Shown here in pieces: positions 1 through 10,976 of a stretch of 64,000 nt of DNA. Both the position numbers and the translations under genes were made by a program. The notes below the pieces were generated by a model. The model searched no databases. It saw only the letters and a program-made list of their open reading frames with translations, and was not told the origin of the DNA. The stretch comes from Phenylobacterium sp. (GTDB taxonomy: Bacteria > Pseudomonadota > Alphaproteobacteria > Caulobacterales > Caulobacteraceae): positions 1-64,000 of the forward strand of contig NZ_JAUXSP010000012.1 of assembly GCF_030679875.1 (NCBI RefSeq), in the 5' to 3' direction. Numbering within the stretch: the first letter of the stretch is position 1; every line of letters starts with the position of its first letter.

Positions 1-1435
<1,435 letters not shown>

Positions 1436-1559
1436 ATGCTTTCACTCCCGGTCGGCCCCCTCGAAATAAAAGCAGGGCTCGACCCTCGGGCCGCGGTTAC
1501 TTCAGACGATGCGCCTGAGTCGGGCGGTCCGTCCGCCGACGTGGCGGTCTCTTCAGTCT

Positions 1560-1591
1560 ATTTATGTGGACGCTTCGGACGCTGGTTCAAG
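1560..1591 (-). promoter_or_regulatory. Candidate sigma-32 (heat-shock) promoter of lon
   Basis: Read on the minus strand, CTTGAA (1586-1591) is followed after 16 bases by CCACATAAAT (1560-1569). This resembles the sigma-32 pattern of CTTGAA and a CCCCAT-type -10. It lies about 125 bases before the lon start. lon is a classical sigma-32 regulon member. Inference from pattern only. Confidence 0.5.
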
Positions 1592-1659
1592 CGGCGCCGG
1601 GCCGGGCCGTGACAACTTGTCTTCGGCGCCGCAACAGAAATGCGTGATCAGGGGGGGCC

Positions 1660-2922
1660 TCAGGCCGCCCCGCCCTTGTCCCGACGCTCCGCATAGATGA
1701 TCAGCGGCTGAGCGCGCCCCTCGACCACCTCGGCGTTGACCACGACTTCTTCGACGCCGTCATAGGTCGGGAGCTCGTACATGGTGTCGAGCAGGATCCC
1801 CTCAAGGATCGAGCGAAGACCCCGAGCGCCGGTCTTCCGAGCGATCGCCTTCCGGGCGATGGCGTTCAGGGCGTCGTCGGTGAATGTCAGGCCGACATTC
1901 TCCATTTCGAACAGGCGCTGGTACTGCTTGACGAAAGCGTTCTTGGGCTCCGTCAGGATCTTGACCAGGGCGTCCTCATCCAGATCGTCCAGGGTGGCGA
2001 TCACCGGCAGTCGGCCGATGAATTCAGGGATCAGGCCGAAGCGCAGCAGGTCATCAGGCTCCACCCGACGGAAGACTTCGCCGGTGCGCCGATCGTCGGG
2101 GTCCGAGACCTTGGCGCCGAAGCCGATCGAGGTCCCCTGCCCGCGGGCCGAGATGATCTTGTCGAGGCCCGCAAAGGCTCCGCCGCAGATGAACAGGATG
2201 TTGGTGGTGTCGACCTGCAGGAACTCTTGCTGTGGGTGCTTGCGGCCGCCCTGGGGCGGAACCGAGGCCACCGTGCCTTCCATGATCTTCAGCAGGGCCT
2301 GCTGAACGCCCTCGCCGGACACGTCACGGGTGATGGAGGGATTGTCCGACTTGCGGCTGATCTTATCGACCTCGTCGATATAGACGATGCCGCGCTGGGC
2401 CCGCTCGACATTGTAGTCGGCCGACTGCAGCAGCTTGAGAATGATGTTTTCGACGTCCTCACCGACATAGCCGGCTTCGGTCAGGGTCGTGGCGTCGGCC
2501 ACGGTGAAGGGCACGTCGATGATTCGGGCCAGCGTCTGGGCCAGCAGGGTCTTACCCGTGCCGGTCGGCCCGATGAGCATGATGTTCGCCTTGCCCAGCT
2601 CCACGTCGTTGTTTTTCGTGGCGTGGTTCAGGCGCTTGTAGTGATTGTGGACCGCCACCGAGAGGACCTTCTTGGCGTGGTCCTGGCCGATCACGTAATC
2701 GTCGAGGACTTCGCGGATCTCCCGAGGCGTCGGGACGCCATCCTTCGACTTCACGAAGGAGATCTTGTGCTCCTCGCGAATGATATCCATGCAGAGCTCG
2801 ACGCATTCATCGCAGATGAACACCGTGGGGCCCGCGATGAGCTTGCGGACTTCATGCTGGCTCTTTCCGCAGAAGGAGCAATACAGCGTGCTCTTTGAGT
2901 CCCCGCTCGCGGCCTTGGTCAT
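1660..2922 (-). CDS. clpX: ATP-dependent Clp protease ATP-binding subunit ClpX
   Basis: ClpX is the AAA+ unfoldase that recognises substrates and feeds them into ClpP; in Caulobacter ClpXP drives cell-cycle proteolysis of CtrA. The 420-residue product is of normal length. The N-terminal zinc-binding domain has Cys15, Cys18, Cys37 and Cys40. Walker A GPTGTGKT is at about 118-125, the pore loop GYVGED follows, and Walker B reads [10 protein letters not shown]. The ATG at 2922 gives the canonical N terminus ([18 protein letters not shown]); an upstream in-frame extension to 3033 is not family-like. It is separated from clpP by two plus-strand genes, so it has its own promoter. Confidence 0.97.
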   Translation of the reverse strand: MTKAASGDSKSTLYCSFCGKSQHEVRKLIAGPTVFICDECVELCMDIIREEHKISFVKSKDGVPTPREIREVLDDYVIGQDHAKKVLSVAVHNHYKRLNHATKNNDVELGKANIMLIGPTGTGKTLLAQTLARIIDVPFTVADATTLTEAGYVGEDVENIILKLLQSADYNVERAQRGIVYIDEVDKISRKSDNPSITRDVSGEGVQQALLKIMEGTVASVPPQGGRKHPQQEFLQVDTTNILFICGGAFAGLDKIISARGQGTSIGFGAKVSDPDDRRTGEVFRRVEPDDLLRFGLIPEFIGRLPVIATLDDLDEDALVKILTEPKNAFVKQYQRLFEMENVGLTFTDDALNAIARKAIARKTGARGLRSILEGILLDTMYELPTYDGVEEVVVNAEVVEGRAQPLIIYAERRDKGGAA

Positions 2923-3299
2923 GTTCAGTCTCACTCTCTCGACGACGACGGTCGAAACCGTACCCGTGGCGCGGGCGGCGTTTTCCTGCCGTCCTTGCAG
3001 GATACGCGCCGGGGGTTGTCCAATCCTTGACATTCCCCGATCCGCGCCAGGATCACAAGCCTTGCTGGACCTGCCGCGTCAGACGACCCGCCCGGCCAGA
3101 TGGCGCGAAATTTCGAATCTCTAGATGGGATTGTATCGGATTGGCGCAAGTCACCCCACGACTCCCTTACAGGAAAAGGGGAATGGCCCCAGCTCAGCCG
3201 AGGACGTCGCGGCCCAGTTCTGGCAGGGACCGCCCGGACAGTTGCAGTCCAGGGACCAGACTGCGTTATTTCGGCGCAAGCCGCGTATTTGGGGGAATC
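2923..3299. other. Intergenic region between clpX and the HAD phosphatase gene (377 bp)
   Basis: No credible gene is visible. The region must hold divergent promoters for clpX (minus) and the phosphatase (plus). On the minus strand, CTTGCG (3145-3150) and CCCATCTAGA (3120-3129) are 15 bases apart and loosely resemble a sigma-32 promoter for clpX, implying a leader of about 200 bases. On the plus strand a TTGACA at about 3030 has no good -10 partner. Neither is certain. Confidence 0.35.
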
Positions 3300-3917
3300 A
3301 TGGACGATCCGGCTGACGACACGGGCGTCGTGGCCTTCGACTTCGATGGCACGATCACCACGAAGGACAGCTTTACCGCCTTCCTCCGCTGGCGGGCCGG
3401 CGCGGCGCGCTATGCCCGCGGCATGCGTCGCCTTGCGCCGTCCGGCGGCGCCTATCTGTTTCATCGCAACCGAGGCCGCATCAAGGCCGCGGCCGTGCGT
3501 GAGTTCCTGCTAGGGGTTCCCCGCGCGGAGCTTGAGGCCGAGGCCAGAGCCTTCGCCGAGGCCTATGCGCCCCGCCTCCTTCGCCCCGACGCCCTGCACA
3601 CCTGGCGACGCTGGCGCGGCCGGCGGGCCACCATGGTGATCGTCACCGCCTCGCCGGACATCATCGTTCAGCCCTTCGCTCGCGGGCTTGGCGCAGATCA
3701 TCTGATCGCCACCCGGCTCGCCTTCGACTCCGAAGATCGGGTGGCCGGCATGTTCGACGGGCGCAATTGCCGGGGCCCCGAAAAAGTCGCCCGGCTTCAG
3801 GCGGTGTTTGGGCCGGACCTGCGCCTGCGGGCGGCCTATGGGGACACCAGCGGCGACCGTGAGATGCTGAAGATCGCCGAGGAGTCCGGCTACAGGGTGT
3901 TCAAGGAAAGCCCCTGA
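3300..3917 (+). CDS. HAD-IB family phosphatase
   Basis: A 205-residue haloacid dehalogenase-superfamily hydrolase, probably a phosphomonoesterase. The motifs appear in order: nucleophile loop DFDGT near residue 12, motif II in VIVTASPD, and the acidic motif GDTSGDREML near the C terminus. The subtype resembles HAD-IB enzymes (SerB, PgpC-like lipid phosphatases), but the substrate cannot be read from sequence. The ATG at 3300 follows a GGGGG ribosome-binding stretch; longer upstream extensions would cross the promoter region. It sits alone between clpX and clpP on the opposite strand. Confidence 0.85.
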   Translation: MDDPADDTGVVAFDFDGTITTKDSFTAFLRWRAGAARYARGMRRLAPSGGAYLFHRNRGRIKAAAVREFLLGVPRAELEAEARAFAEAYAPRLLRPDALHTWRRWRGRRATMVIVTASPDIIVQPFARGLGADHLIATRLAFDSEDRVAGMFDGRNCRGPEKVARLQAVFGPDLRLRAAYGDTSGDREMLKIAEESGYRVFKESP

Positions 3918-3922
3918 CGCTT

Positions 3923-3953
3923 GGTCGCGCGCCAAAACAGGGTCGCGCGCCAA
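3923..3953. repeat. 13-bp direct repeat (two copies, 18-bp period)
   Basis: GGTCGCGCGCCAA occurs at 3923-3935 and again at 3941-3953, in the gap between the HAD phosphatase and the 84-residue gene. The spacing could suit a tandem binding site, but there is no independent support. Confidence 0.4.
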
Positions 3954-4035
3954 CAGCTGAATCGGGAAAGATGGTGCGGACCATGCGAGACCAATGGCCT
4001 GGGAGGGCCGCGCTGATCGCTGAGGACCACGCCCC

Positions 4036-4290
4036 ATGCGACACGCCCGCGCCGAAGCCCTCGATCAGCTAGAGCTGCTGCTCGCCGAGATACGCGCCCT
4101 GCCCGGGCTCAAGGAGACGAGGCGCGGTATTTTCTACCGCCGGGGTCGGGCCTTCCTGCACTTCCATGAAGACCCCACCGGTCTGTATGCCGACTTGAGG
4201 GGCAAGGGCGCGGTGCAGTTCGACCGATTTGACGTCACCGCGGAGGCGGGACGCGCGGCGCTGCTCAGCGCCGCGCGAGACCGTCTCTAG
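4036..4290 (+). CDS. Small conserved-looking hypothetical protein (84 aa)
   Basis: The product is 84 residues and is not recognised. It starts [20 protein letters not shown] and continues through [31 protein letters not shown]. The helical N terminus followed by an alternating beta-like stretch resembles a small alpha/beta fold rather than a random reading frame. It ends tail-to-tail with clpP, the two stop codons overlapping by four bases, which is what compact real genes do. There is no signal peptide or membrane segment. Function unknown. Confidence 0.65.
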   Translation: MRHARAEALDQLELLLAEIRALPGLKETRRGIFYRRGRAFLHFHEDPTGLYADLRGKGAVQFDRFDVTAEAGRAALLSAARDRL

Positions 4291-4901
4291 TCTTCCGAGC
4301 GACGCTCATAGACGTGGTCGACAATACCCCAGGCCTTGGCTTCCTCGGCGGTCATGAAGTGGTCGCGATCTAGGGTCTGCTCCACCACCTCGATGGGCTG
4401 GCCGGTGTGCTTGGCGTACAGCTCGTTCAGCCGGCCCTTGGTCTTGATGATGTCTTCGGCGTGGCGCTGGATATCCGAGGCCTTGCCGGTGTAGCCGCCG
4501 GACGGCTGGTGGACCATGATCCGGGCGTTGGGCAGCGAAATCCGCTGATCCTTCTCGCCGGCCATCAGCAAAAACGAGCCCATGGACGCCGCCATGCCCA
4601 TGCAGACCGTGGAGATCGGGCTCTTCACGTATTGCATGGTGTCATAGATCGCCAGGCCGGACGTCACGATGCCGCCGGGCGAGTTGATGTACATCGAGAT
4701 CTCTTTCTTGGGGTTTTCGGACTCCAGATAGAGAAGCTGGGCGCAGATCAGGGCGGCCATGCCGTCCTCGACCGGGCCGTTGAGGAAAATGATTCGTTCC
4801 TTCAGCAGCCGGGAGAAAATGTCGAAGGCGCGTTCGCCGCGGCTGGTCTGTTCGACCACCATGGGCACGAGGTTGAGCGCGGTGGTCACATGGTCACGCA
4901 T
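4287..4901 (-). CDS. clpP: ATP-dependent Clp protease proteolytic subunit ClpP
   Basis: ClpP forms the tetradecameric serine protease chamber used by ClpX and ClpA. The product is 204 residues, the usual length. The catalytic triad is visible: Ser106 in GMAASMGS, His131 in MVHQPSGG and Asp180 in LDRDHF. The ATG at 4901 gives a family-like N terminus ([18 protein letters not shown]), including the NLVPMVVEQ segment found at mature ClpP N termini. It is transcribed after tig on the same strand with a 200-base gap that probably carries its own promoter. No clear sigma-32 box was found there. Confidence 0.97.
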   Translation of the reverse strand: MRDHVTTALNLVPMVVEQTSRGERAFDIFSRLLKERIIFLNGPVEDGMAALICAQLLYLESENPKKEISMYINSPGGIVTSGLAIYDTMQYVKSPISTVCMGMAASMGSFLLMAGEKDQRISLPNARIMVHQPSGGYTGKASDIQRHAEDIIKTKGRLNELYAKHTGQPIEVVEQTLDRDHFMTAEEAKAWGIVDHVYERRSED

Positions 4902-5101
4902 AAGCTTAAGAGCCCTTCTCGATTGGCGAACGTCAGATCGCCGCCGTCCCTTCCGATATCGCGTCTGCGTCGGCCGGATGCAAGGCGACCCTCCGACGTC
5001 GGCCCTTTCGGAAGCCCTAAAATGCATGATCCCGGCGCCGCCTGCAGGCCACGCCGGGATCCGCAATCACATTGTCGCGCCGCTTGGGCGCAACGCAAGG
5101 C

Positions 5102-6466
5102 TTACTCGCCGTAGCCTTCCGGCAGATCGTCCTCAGCCATCAGCTCGTCCTTGCTGACGTCCTTGTCTTCGACCTTGGCCTTGCCGACGATCAGGTCGAC
5201 GACCTTGTCCTCGAAGATCGGCGCGCGCAGCTGGGCCTGGGCGTTGGGGTTCTGGCGGAACATGTCGAACACCTGCTGCGCCTGGGGACCGTAACGCATG
5301 GCCTCCTGACGCATGGCTTCCATCAGCTCCTGCTCAGTGACCTGCACATTGTTGACACGGCCGATCTCGGCCAGGACCAGGCCCAGGCGCACCCGGCGCT
5401 CGGCGATCTTGCGGTACTCACTCTTGAGCTGCTCGTCGGTCTTCTCAGCGTCTTCCGGCGGCAGGGTTTCACCGGCCTTGTCCTGCTGCACCTGAGTCCA
5501 GATCGCGGCGAACTCGGCCTCGACCATCTTGGGCGGCAAGGGGAAGTCGTGCTTGGTGTCCAGGGCGTCCAGCAGGGCCCGCTTCAGCTTGAAGCGCGAG
5601 GCGCTGACATACTGCTGCTCGATATTGTCCCGCAGCAGGGTCTTGAGCTTGTCCAGGCTCTCGATGCCCAGCTTCTCAGCGAAGGCGTCGTCGGCGACGG
5701 TGTCCACAGGCGCCGACACCGCGGTCACCTTGACCTCGAATTCGGCCTCTTTGCCGGCCAGATGCGCGGCCTGATAATCCTCGGGGAAGGTCACCTTGAC
5801 CACCACGTCGGTGTCGGGCTTCGCGCCGACCAGCTGCTCTTCAAAGCCGGGAATGAAGCTGCCGGAACCGAGCACCAGCTGGGCGCCTTCAGCCGACCCG
5901 CCCTCGAAGGCCTCGCCATCGATCTTGCCGACGAAATCGATGGTCAGCTGGTCGCCGTCCTTCGCCTTCACGGTCTTGCCGGTGCGCGGCTCGAAGCTGC
6001 GATTCTGCTTGGCCAGTTCGGCCAGGGCCTCATCGACCTCGTCGTCGCCGGGCTTGTAGACCGGACGCACCAGCTCAAGCGTGGCGGGATCGACGGGCTC
6101 GAACTCCGGCATGATCTCAAGAGCGATCTCGAAGGACAGGTCGGCCTTGCCGTCCACCACATCCTGCAGGTCGCCATCGGGCTTCAGGTCGGGCTCCCCG
6201 GCGGGGCGCAACTTGTTCTCTTCGAGCACCTTCTGGGTGGACTCGGTGATGGCCTGCTCAACCAGCTCGGCCATCAGGGCCTTGCCGTGCACCCGGCGCA
6301 CGTGGGCCGGCGGCACCTTGCCCGGGCGGAAGCCCTTGATGTTGAGCTGGGGCGTGATCTCGGTGATGCGCGCATCCAGGCGTTCGGCCAGGTCGGCGGC
6401 CGGAACAGTGACGCCGTAAACGCGGCTCAGGCCTTCACCGGACTTTTCAACGATCTGCATCGACAT
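5102..6466 (-). CDS. tig: Trigger factor (ribosome-associated chaperone)
   Basis: Trigger factor binds the ribosome exit tunnel and folds nascent chains. The 454-residue product has the N-terminal ribosome-binding domain with the signature GFRPGKVP. A central FKBP-like prolyl isomerase domain ([21 protein letters not shown] region, about 155-240) and a long helical C-terminal chaperone domain follow. The start at 6466 is preceded by GGAAG at good spacing; an ATG 30 bases further up has no such site. It heads the tig-clpP-clpX-lon cluster common in proteobacteria. Confidence 0.96.
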   Translation of the reverse strand: MSMQIVEKSGEGLSRVYGVTVPAADLAERLDARITEITPQLNIKGFRPGKVPPAHVRRVHGKALMAELVEQAITESTQKVLEENKLRPAGEPDLKPDGDLQDVVDGKADLSFEIALEIMPEFEPVDPATLELVRPVYKPGDDEVDEALAELAKQNRSFEPRTGKTVKAKDGDQLTIDFVGKIDGEAFEGGSAEGAQLVLGSGSFIPGFEEQLVGAKPDTDVVVKVTFPEDYQAAHLAGKEAEFEVKVTAVSAPVDTVADDAFAEKLGIESLDKLKTLLRDNIEQQYVSASRFKLKRALLDALDTKHDFPLPPKMVEAEFAAIWTQVQQDKAGETLPPEDAEKTDEQLKSEYRKIAERRVRLGLVLAEIGRVNNVQVTEQELMEAMRQEAMRYGPQAQQVFDMFRQNPNAQAQLRAPIFEDKVVDLIVGKAKVEDKDVSKDELMAEDDLPEGYGE

Positions 6467-6534
6467 TCTTGCTTCCGGACTCCGGGGCGCTGTCACGCGC
6501 TCTTGACGGTCCGCCTAATGGTGAAACGGAAAGC

Positions 6535-6586
6535 GCCGCCTACGTCGAGGCGGCGGGAGGGCGCCCTTATGTCACGGGCGCCTCCC
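6535..6586 (-). terminator. Tandem hairpins downstream of tRNA-Leu
   Basis: Two GC-rich hairpins lie between tRNA-Leu and tig. Arms 6555-6566 and 6576-6586 pair over 11 bp with one bulged base, and arms 6535-6540 and 6549-6554 pair over 6 bp. On the minus strand the last arm is followed by CTTTCCGTTTC, only a modest T-tract. Probably the tRNA transcript terminator. Confidence 0.5.
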
Positions 6587-6604
6587 CTGTCCAAGAGCAA
6601 AGGT

Positions 6605-6689
6605 TGGTGCGGGCGAGAGGACTCGAACCTCCACGCCTTGCGGCGCTGGAACCTAAATCCAGTGCGTCTACCAGTTCCGCCACGCCCGC
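6605..6689 (-). tRNA. tRNA-Leu (anticodon TAG)
   Basis: The minus-strand sequence folds as a class II tRNA. The acceptor GCGGGCG pairs with CGCCCGC. The anticodon stem CTGGA/TCCAG encloses the loop TTTAGGT, giving anticodon TAG. A variable arm (CGCCGCAAGGCG) and a GGTTCGAGTCC T-loop are present. The 3' CCA is encoded (6605-6607). It reads leucine CUA and CUG-type codons. Confidence 0.95.
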
Positions 6690-6789
6690 GTTCCGGCGCC
6701 TGCCATCGGCGGTTTGCCCCCTCGCGTCAAGATGAATGGCCGTAAGGACCTGGCGGCGGCCCGCCCAGCCCGCCTGGGGCGAAGAGAGG

Positions 6790-8235
6790 CTATCGGGCGA
6801 CGTAAAGGGTCTCAAGCACAGTCGGGGTCAGCCCGGGCAGGTCCTCGGCGATCAGGCCAGGACCATGAGCGTGCGCGGCCTCTGCATGGATCCAGGCGGC
6901 GGCGCAGGCGGCTTCAAAGCTGTCCATACCCTGGGCGACCAGTCCGCCGATAAAGCCTGCCAGCACATCGCCGCTCCCGGCGGTGGCGAGCCAGGGCGAG
7001 CCGTTCAGCGCTACGGCGGCGCGACCATCCGGGGCGGCGACGACGGTGTCGGGCCCCTTCAGCAGGACCACGGCGTCGGCTAGCTGGGCGGCGCGGCGGG
7101 TCGCGCTGATTCTCTCCGGCGCCGCATCGATCACCCCGGGAAACAGGCGCTCGAACTCGCCGGGATGAGGGGTCAGCACATCGTCGCGGTCGAGGACGGA
7201 GAACAGCTCCTCGGGGTCCTGCTGAAAGACGGTGATGGCGTCGGCGTCGAGCACGAGGGCCGCGCCGGTGCGGGCCAGGGCCAGGACGTTCATCAAGGTC
7301 GTCTCATTGACCCCGGCCGCGGGGCCGATGACGGCGGCGTCCACCTCTGTGGCCAGAACCTCCAGCTCCGCCTCGGTGTCGAAGGGGCGCAGCATGATGG
7401 CTTCGAGGTGGGCGGCGTTTACCGCCAGGGCGTCCATCGGCGACAGGACCGTCACGACCCCTGCCCCGATCCGCAGACCGGCCCGCGCGGCGAGCCTGGC
7501 CGCTCCCGTGTTCCACGCTGAGCCGCTGACCACCACCAGCCGGCCCCGCGCATGCTTGTGCGAGGCGGCTGTGGGCCAGGGAAAGCGCTGCGCCCAGAGC
7601 TCCGGGCCGTTCTCAAACAGGCTGGCCTCTGTGCCCGAAAGCCCGATATCGGCCACGATCACCTCACCGCATCGTCCCCGACCAGGCTCCAGCACATGGG
7701 CCGGCTTGCGGGCATGAAAGGTCACCGTCAGAGCCGCACGACCACAGACGCCTTGCGGCTGGCCCGTGTCGCCGGGAAGACCGCTCGGAACGTCCACCGC
7801 CACCACCCGCTCCGGGGTGGCGTTAAGGTGCTGGACGACCCGGGCGACGTCCCCCGTGAGTGGTCCCGACAGGCCCGCGCCGAACAGGGCGTCGATATAG
7901 AGCTCGGCCTCCACCTCCCCTGCGAGGTCCAGGGTCGCGCCGCGCCACTGGGCGGCCATGATCCTGGCGCTCTCCGAACGAGGCGCTGCGCAAGCCGCCA
8001 CCCGCACAGGCCAGCCCTGTTCGGCCAATAGCCGTGCGATCACATAGCCATCGCCGCCATTGTCGCCAGGCCCACAGAGCACGAGGGTCTCGCAGGGCGC
8101 GAACCGACACACCACCGCCCCGGCTACAGCCGCCCCGGCCCGCGCCATCAGGTCCAGGGGCGAGGTTCCGGCGGCGACCGCCGCACGATCGGCCGCCGCC
8201 ATCTCGGCCACGGTCAAAATCTGTTTGGCCGCCAC
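6790..8235 (-). CDS. nnr: Bifunctional NAD(P)H-hydrate epimerase / ADP-dependent NAD(P)H-hydrate dehydratase
   Basis: This enzyme repairs hydrated NADH and NADPH: the YjeF-N half epimerises the R and S forms and the ribokinase-like half dehydrates the S form using ADP. The product is 481 residues. The N-terminal domain carries GDNGGDGYVIAR near residue 60. The C-terminal domain carries DVLTPHPGEFERLFPG and the nucleotide-site signature GSGDVLAGFIGG near 430. The start is GTG at 8235, chosen because GGAGG sits directly upstream at ideal spacing. It is the last of three same-strand genes, after the phosphatase and thiolase genes, and diverges as a group from glnBA. Confidence 0.93.
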   Translation of the reverse strand: MAAKQILTVAEMAAADRAAVAAGTSPLDLMARAGAAVAGAVVCRFAPCETLVLCGPGDNGGDGYVIARLLAEQGWPVRVAACAAPRSESARIMAAQWRGATLDLAGEVEAELYIDALFGAGLSGPLTGDVARVVQHLNATPERVVAVDVPSGLPGDTGQPQGVCGRAALTVTFHARKPAHVLEPGRGRCGEVIVADIGLSGTEASLFENGPELWAQRFPWPTAASHKHARGRLVVVSGSAWNTGAARLAARAGLRIGAGVVTVLSPMDALAVNAAHLEAIMLRPFDTEAELEVLATEVDAAVIGPAAGVNETTLMNVLALARTGAALVLDADAITVFQQDPEELFSVLDRDDVLTPHPGEFERLFPGVIDAAPERISATRRAAQLADAVVLLKGPDTVVAAPDGRAAVALNGSPWLATAGSGDVLAGFIGGLVAQGMDSFEAACAAAWIHAEAAHAHGPGLIAEDLPGLTPTVLETLYVAR

Positions 8236-8253
8236 GGGACCTCCGGCAATCGA

Positions 8254-8823
8254 CTAGAGTACGCCGGTGGAGGCTTCGCGCCCCTTCTCAACCAAGGTCA
8301 AGGATTTACCGTCGGTTTCCAAGACTGTGATCGAGGTGTGATCTGGACGGAAGCTGACGACCCGGTCTTCTCCGGTCAGGAGCGAAACCACGGCGTTGAT
8401 GGCCACGAAGTGGCTGAACACCGCGGTGTCGCCCCGGTGATGCAGGGCCTCAGCCACCTGCCGGCGCCAGGCGTCATAGTCCAGATCACCCTTGATCTCG
8501 CGCCAGTCGCCTTGGAAAGCCTGTTGAAGCCACGCCCCGCGCGCGTCCGCCGCCAGGCTGGATGGGGTGGGGATTTCCCCGACCCCAGGGTCGATCTCCA
8601 CCTGGACTCCCAGCGCCTGCGCAGTTGGGTCTGCGGTCTCCCGACACCGGGCCAGGGGCGAGGACACCACCCGGCGCGGACGTTGGTCTTCCGGCAGGTT
8701 CAGCAGGAAGTCCCGCGCAGCGGCCGCCTGGTCCTGCCCGGTCGAGTCCAGGCCGGGATCGTCGTCGTGCCCCCCCCAGGTGGCGGCGGGTTTTCCGTGT
8801 CGGATCAGATAGAGGCGGGGCAT
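8254..8823 (-). CDS. Histidine phosphatase family protein (phosphoglycerate-mutase-like)
   Basis: A 189-residue member of the histidine phosphatase superfamily. The phospho-acceptor motif RHG occurs at the N terminus in MPRLYLIRHGKP, the second arginine in SSPLARCRETA, and the second histidine in VFSHFVAINAVV. The substrate is unknown; the small size fits broad phosphatases such as SixA or GpmB-like enzymes. The ATG at 8823 lies 4 bases after the thiolase stop codon and starts exactly at the conserved domain; a TTG 18 bases upstream is possible but would overlap the previous gene. Confidence 0.86.
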   Translation of the reverse strand: MPRLYLIRHGKPAATWGGHDDDPGLDSTGQDQAAAARDFLLNLPEDQRPRRVVSSPLARCRETADPTAQALGVQVEIDPGVGEIPTPSSLAADARGAWLQQAFQGDWREIKGDLDYDAWRRQVAEALHHRGDTAVFSHFVAINAVVSLLTGEDRVVSFRPDHTSITVLETDGKSLTLVEKGREASTGVL

Positions 8824-8827
8824 GACT

Positions 8828-10363
8828 TCAGTCCGGGACAAAGAGATTGCGTTGGCCCTCAGGGGCTGGCCCCACCGTACCGGGCCGGCCCACGGATTCC
8901 ACCGCTTCTAGACTTTTCAACACGGCGGCATCGGATGGCGTATGGGCGACGAACCGACGGTCAGCTTCGTCACGACCCACGACAATCCCCATCATGTACC
9001 CCTCCCGGCCATGGACCACCGTGTAGGTCTCGATCACTGCACGACCCTGCGGAGTCTCTGTGACAACCGGATGCGGCAGGGCGTCGATCTGTCTTTGGAT
9101 GATCGATGGGTCCTGGCGCTCGAACGGCCCCTTGGGCGGGCGGCAGGAATAGACGCCGGTGGACTGCTTGGTCAGGAACCAGCCATTCGCGGTGATCAGC
9201 CCATAGTCGTGCCGGGCGGCGCGCAGGCGCTGCATCATCACGGCGATGGAGTGCATGGCGTAGTTGTTCCCAGGCCCGCCGGCATAGGGCAGCCCGCCGG
9301 TCACGGTCAGACCGCGGGGATCATCCAGGGCGAGGCCCAGTTCCTCGGCGCCAATCTCCACGGCGATGGGGAAGCAGGAATAGAGATCGATGATCCCGAT
9401 GGCGTCGAGGCCGACGCCGGCCATCTCCAGGGCGCGCGCGCCGGTCAGGCGCATGGCGGGACTGGAATGAAAATTCTGCCGCTCCAGCGGATACCAGAGG
9501 TCGGCGGCGTCGGCGCAGCCATGCAGATAGACCAGCCTGTCCTCCGGCACGCCCAGTTCACGGGCCTTGGCGAGGCTGGCGACCAGAACGCCGGCCGACT
9601 GGTCTACATCCATGATGGCGTTGAGATACTTGGTGTAGGGGAAGCCGACCATCCGGTTGCGCTCGGTGACGGTGACCAGTTCCTCTGGCGTGCGCGCAAT
9701 GGGGAACCAGGCGTCAGGGTTGCGGGCCGCAACCTCCGTGAACGGGGCGAACAGGGCGCCAAGGCGCGCCTGATGCTCAGGGATGCTGCGCCCGTCCCGG
9801 GCCCGCAGGGCGTTCTCGAAGAGGGGATAGGTGTTGATCGGGCGACCAAGGCCATGGCGCGCCTCATAGGGGGTCGCCCCGGGCCGCGGATCGCCGATCC
9901 GCTCCGGCGGCGCCTGGTCCAGGTCTTCACCCCAGTCGTCGAAGCCAATCGCCTTGGTCAGACGCTTGGTGGCCGACCCCAGGAACTCACAGCCCACCAC
10001 GAGCCCCAGGCTGGTCTCTCCGCGGGAGACGCGCTCGCACAGCAGGTTGATCAGCTGCTGGGGACTATTGCCGCCCATGTGAGAATAGACCGACCAGTCA
10101 GGCGATGCGCCGAGGGCGCGCGACAGGCTCGCTGGCGGATTGGCGCTGTGCGGCGTCGGTCGGCCACCCCCAGGGGCATCGACGGTGAACCCCACCACAG
10201 CCAAGCTATCTAGGGTCCGAAGGGCCGCCTCGGACAGGCCGGCGTCTTTGGCCGCGGCGAGCGCCGCAATCTTCAGCAGTTGGGTCGGCGCCGGGGAAAC
10301 TTGCGGTTCGCCCCGGTAAGTGAATTGTCCCGCCCCGATCAGAACTGGGGTTCTATCGTCCAT
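8828..10363 (-). CDS. Thiolase-like protein (TLP1/SCP-x type), probably lacking the nucleophilic Cys
   Basis: A 511-residue thiolase-fold protein. The N-terminal half begins MDDRTPVLIGAGQFTYRG, and the C-terminal half has GGLPYAGGPGNNYAMHSIAVMM. About 100 extra residues at the C terminus resemble the additional domain of type-1 thiolase-like proteins. Where catalytic thiolases have a nucleophilic Cys, this protein reads SHMGGNSPQQLIN, without Cys. It may bind acyl-CoA without classical thiolysis; annotation as acetyl-CoA acetyltransferase would be homology-based only. It heads the operon with the phosphatase and nnr genes. Confidence 0.85.
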   Translation of the reverse strand: MDDRTPVLIGAGQFTYRGEPQVSPAPTQLLKIAALAAAKDAGLSEAALRTLDSLAVVGFTVDAPGGGRPTPHSANPPASLSRALGASPDWSVYSHMGGNSPQQLINLLCERVSRGETSLGLVVGCEFLGSATKRLTKAIGFDDWGEDLDQAPPERIGDPRPGATPYEARHGLGRPINTYPLFENALRARDGRSIPEHQARLGALFAPFTEVAARNPDAWFPIARTPEELVTVTERNRMVGFPYTKYLNAIMDVDQSAGVLVASLAKARELGVPEDRLVYLHGCADAADLWYPLERQNFHSSPAMRLTGARALEMAGVGLDAIGIIDLYSCFPIAVEIGAEELGLALDDPRGLTVTGGLPYAGGPGNNYAMHSIAVMMQRLRAARHDYGLITANGWFLTKQSTGVYSCRPPKGPFERQDPSIIQRQIDALPHPVVTETPQGRAVIETYTVVHGREGYMMGIVVGRDEADRRFVAHTPSDAAVLKSLEAVESVGRPGTVGPAPEGQRNLFVPD

Positions 10364-10402
10364 TGCTACGCCTCCGCACCCAACTGCGCCGGGCGATCCT
10401 AG

Positions 10403-10939
<537 letters not shown>

Positions 10940-10976
10940 CGTTCTGACCTATCACGCGAGTTAGGGGATAACCGCC

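Noticed and set aside
5072..6745. 557-codon plus-strand frame opposite tig, running through tRNA-Leu
   Set aside because: It covers the trigger factor gene antisense and reads through a tRNA gene; it cannot be a real protein.
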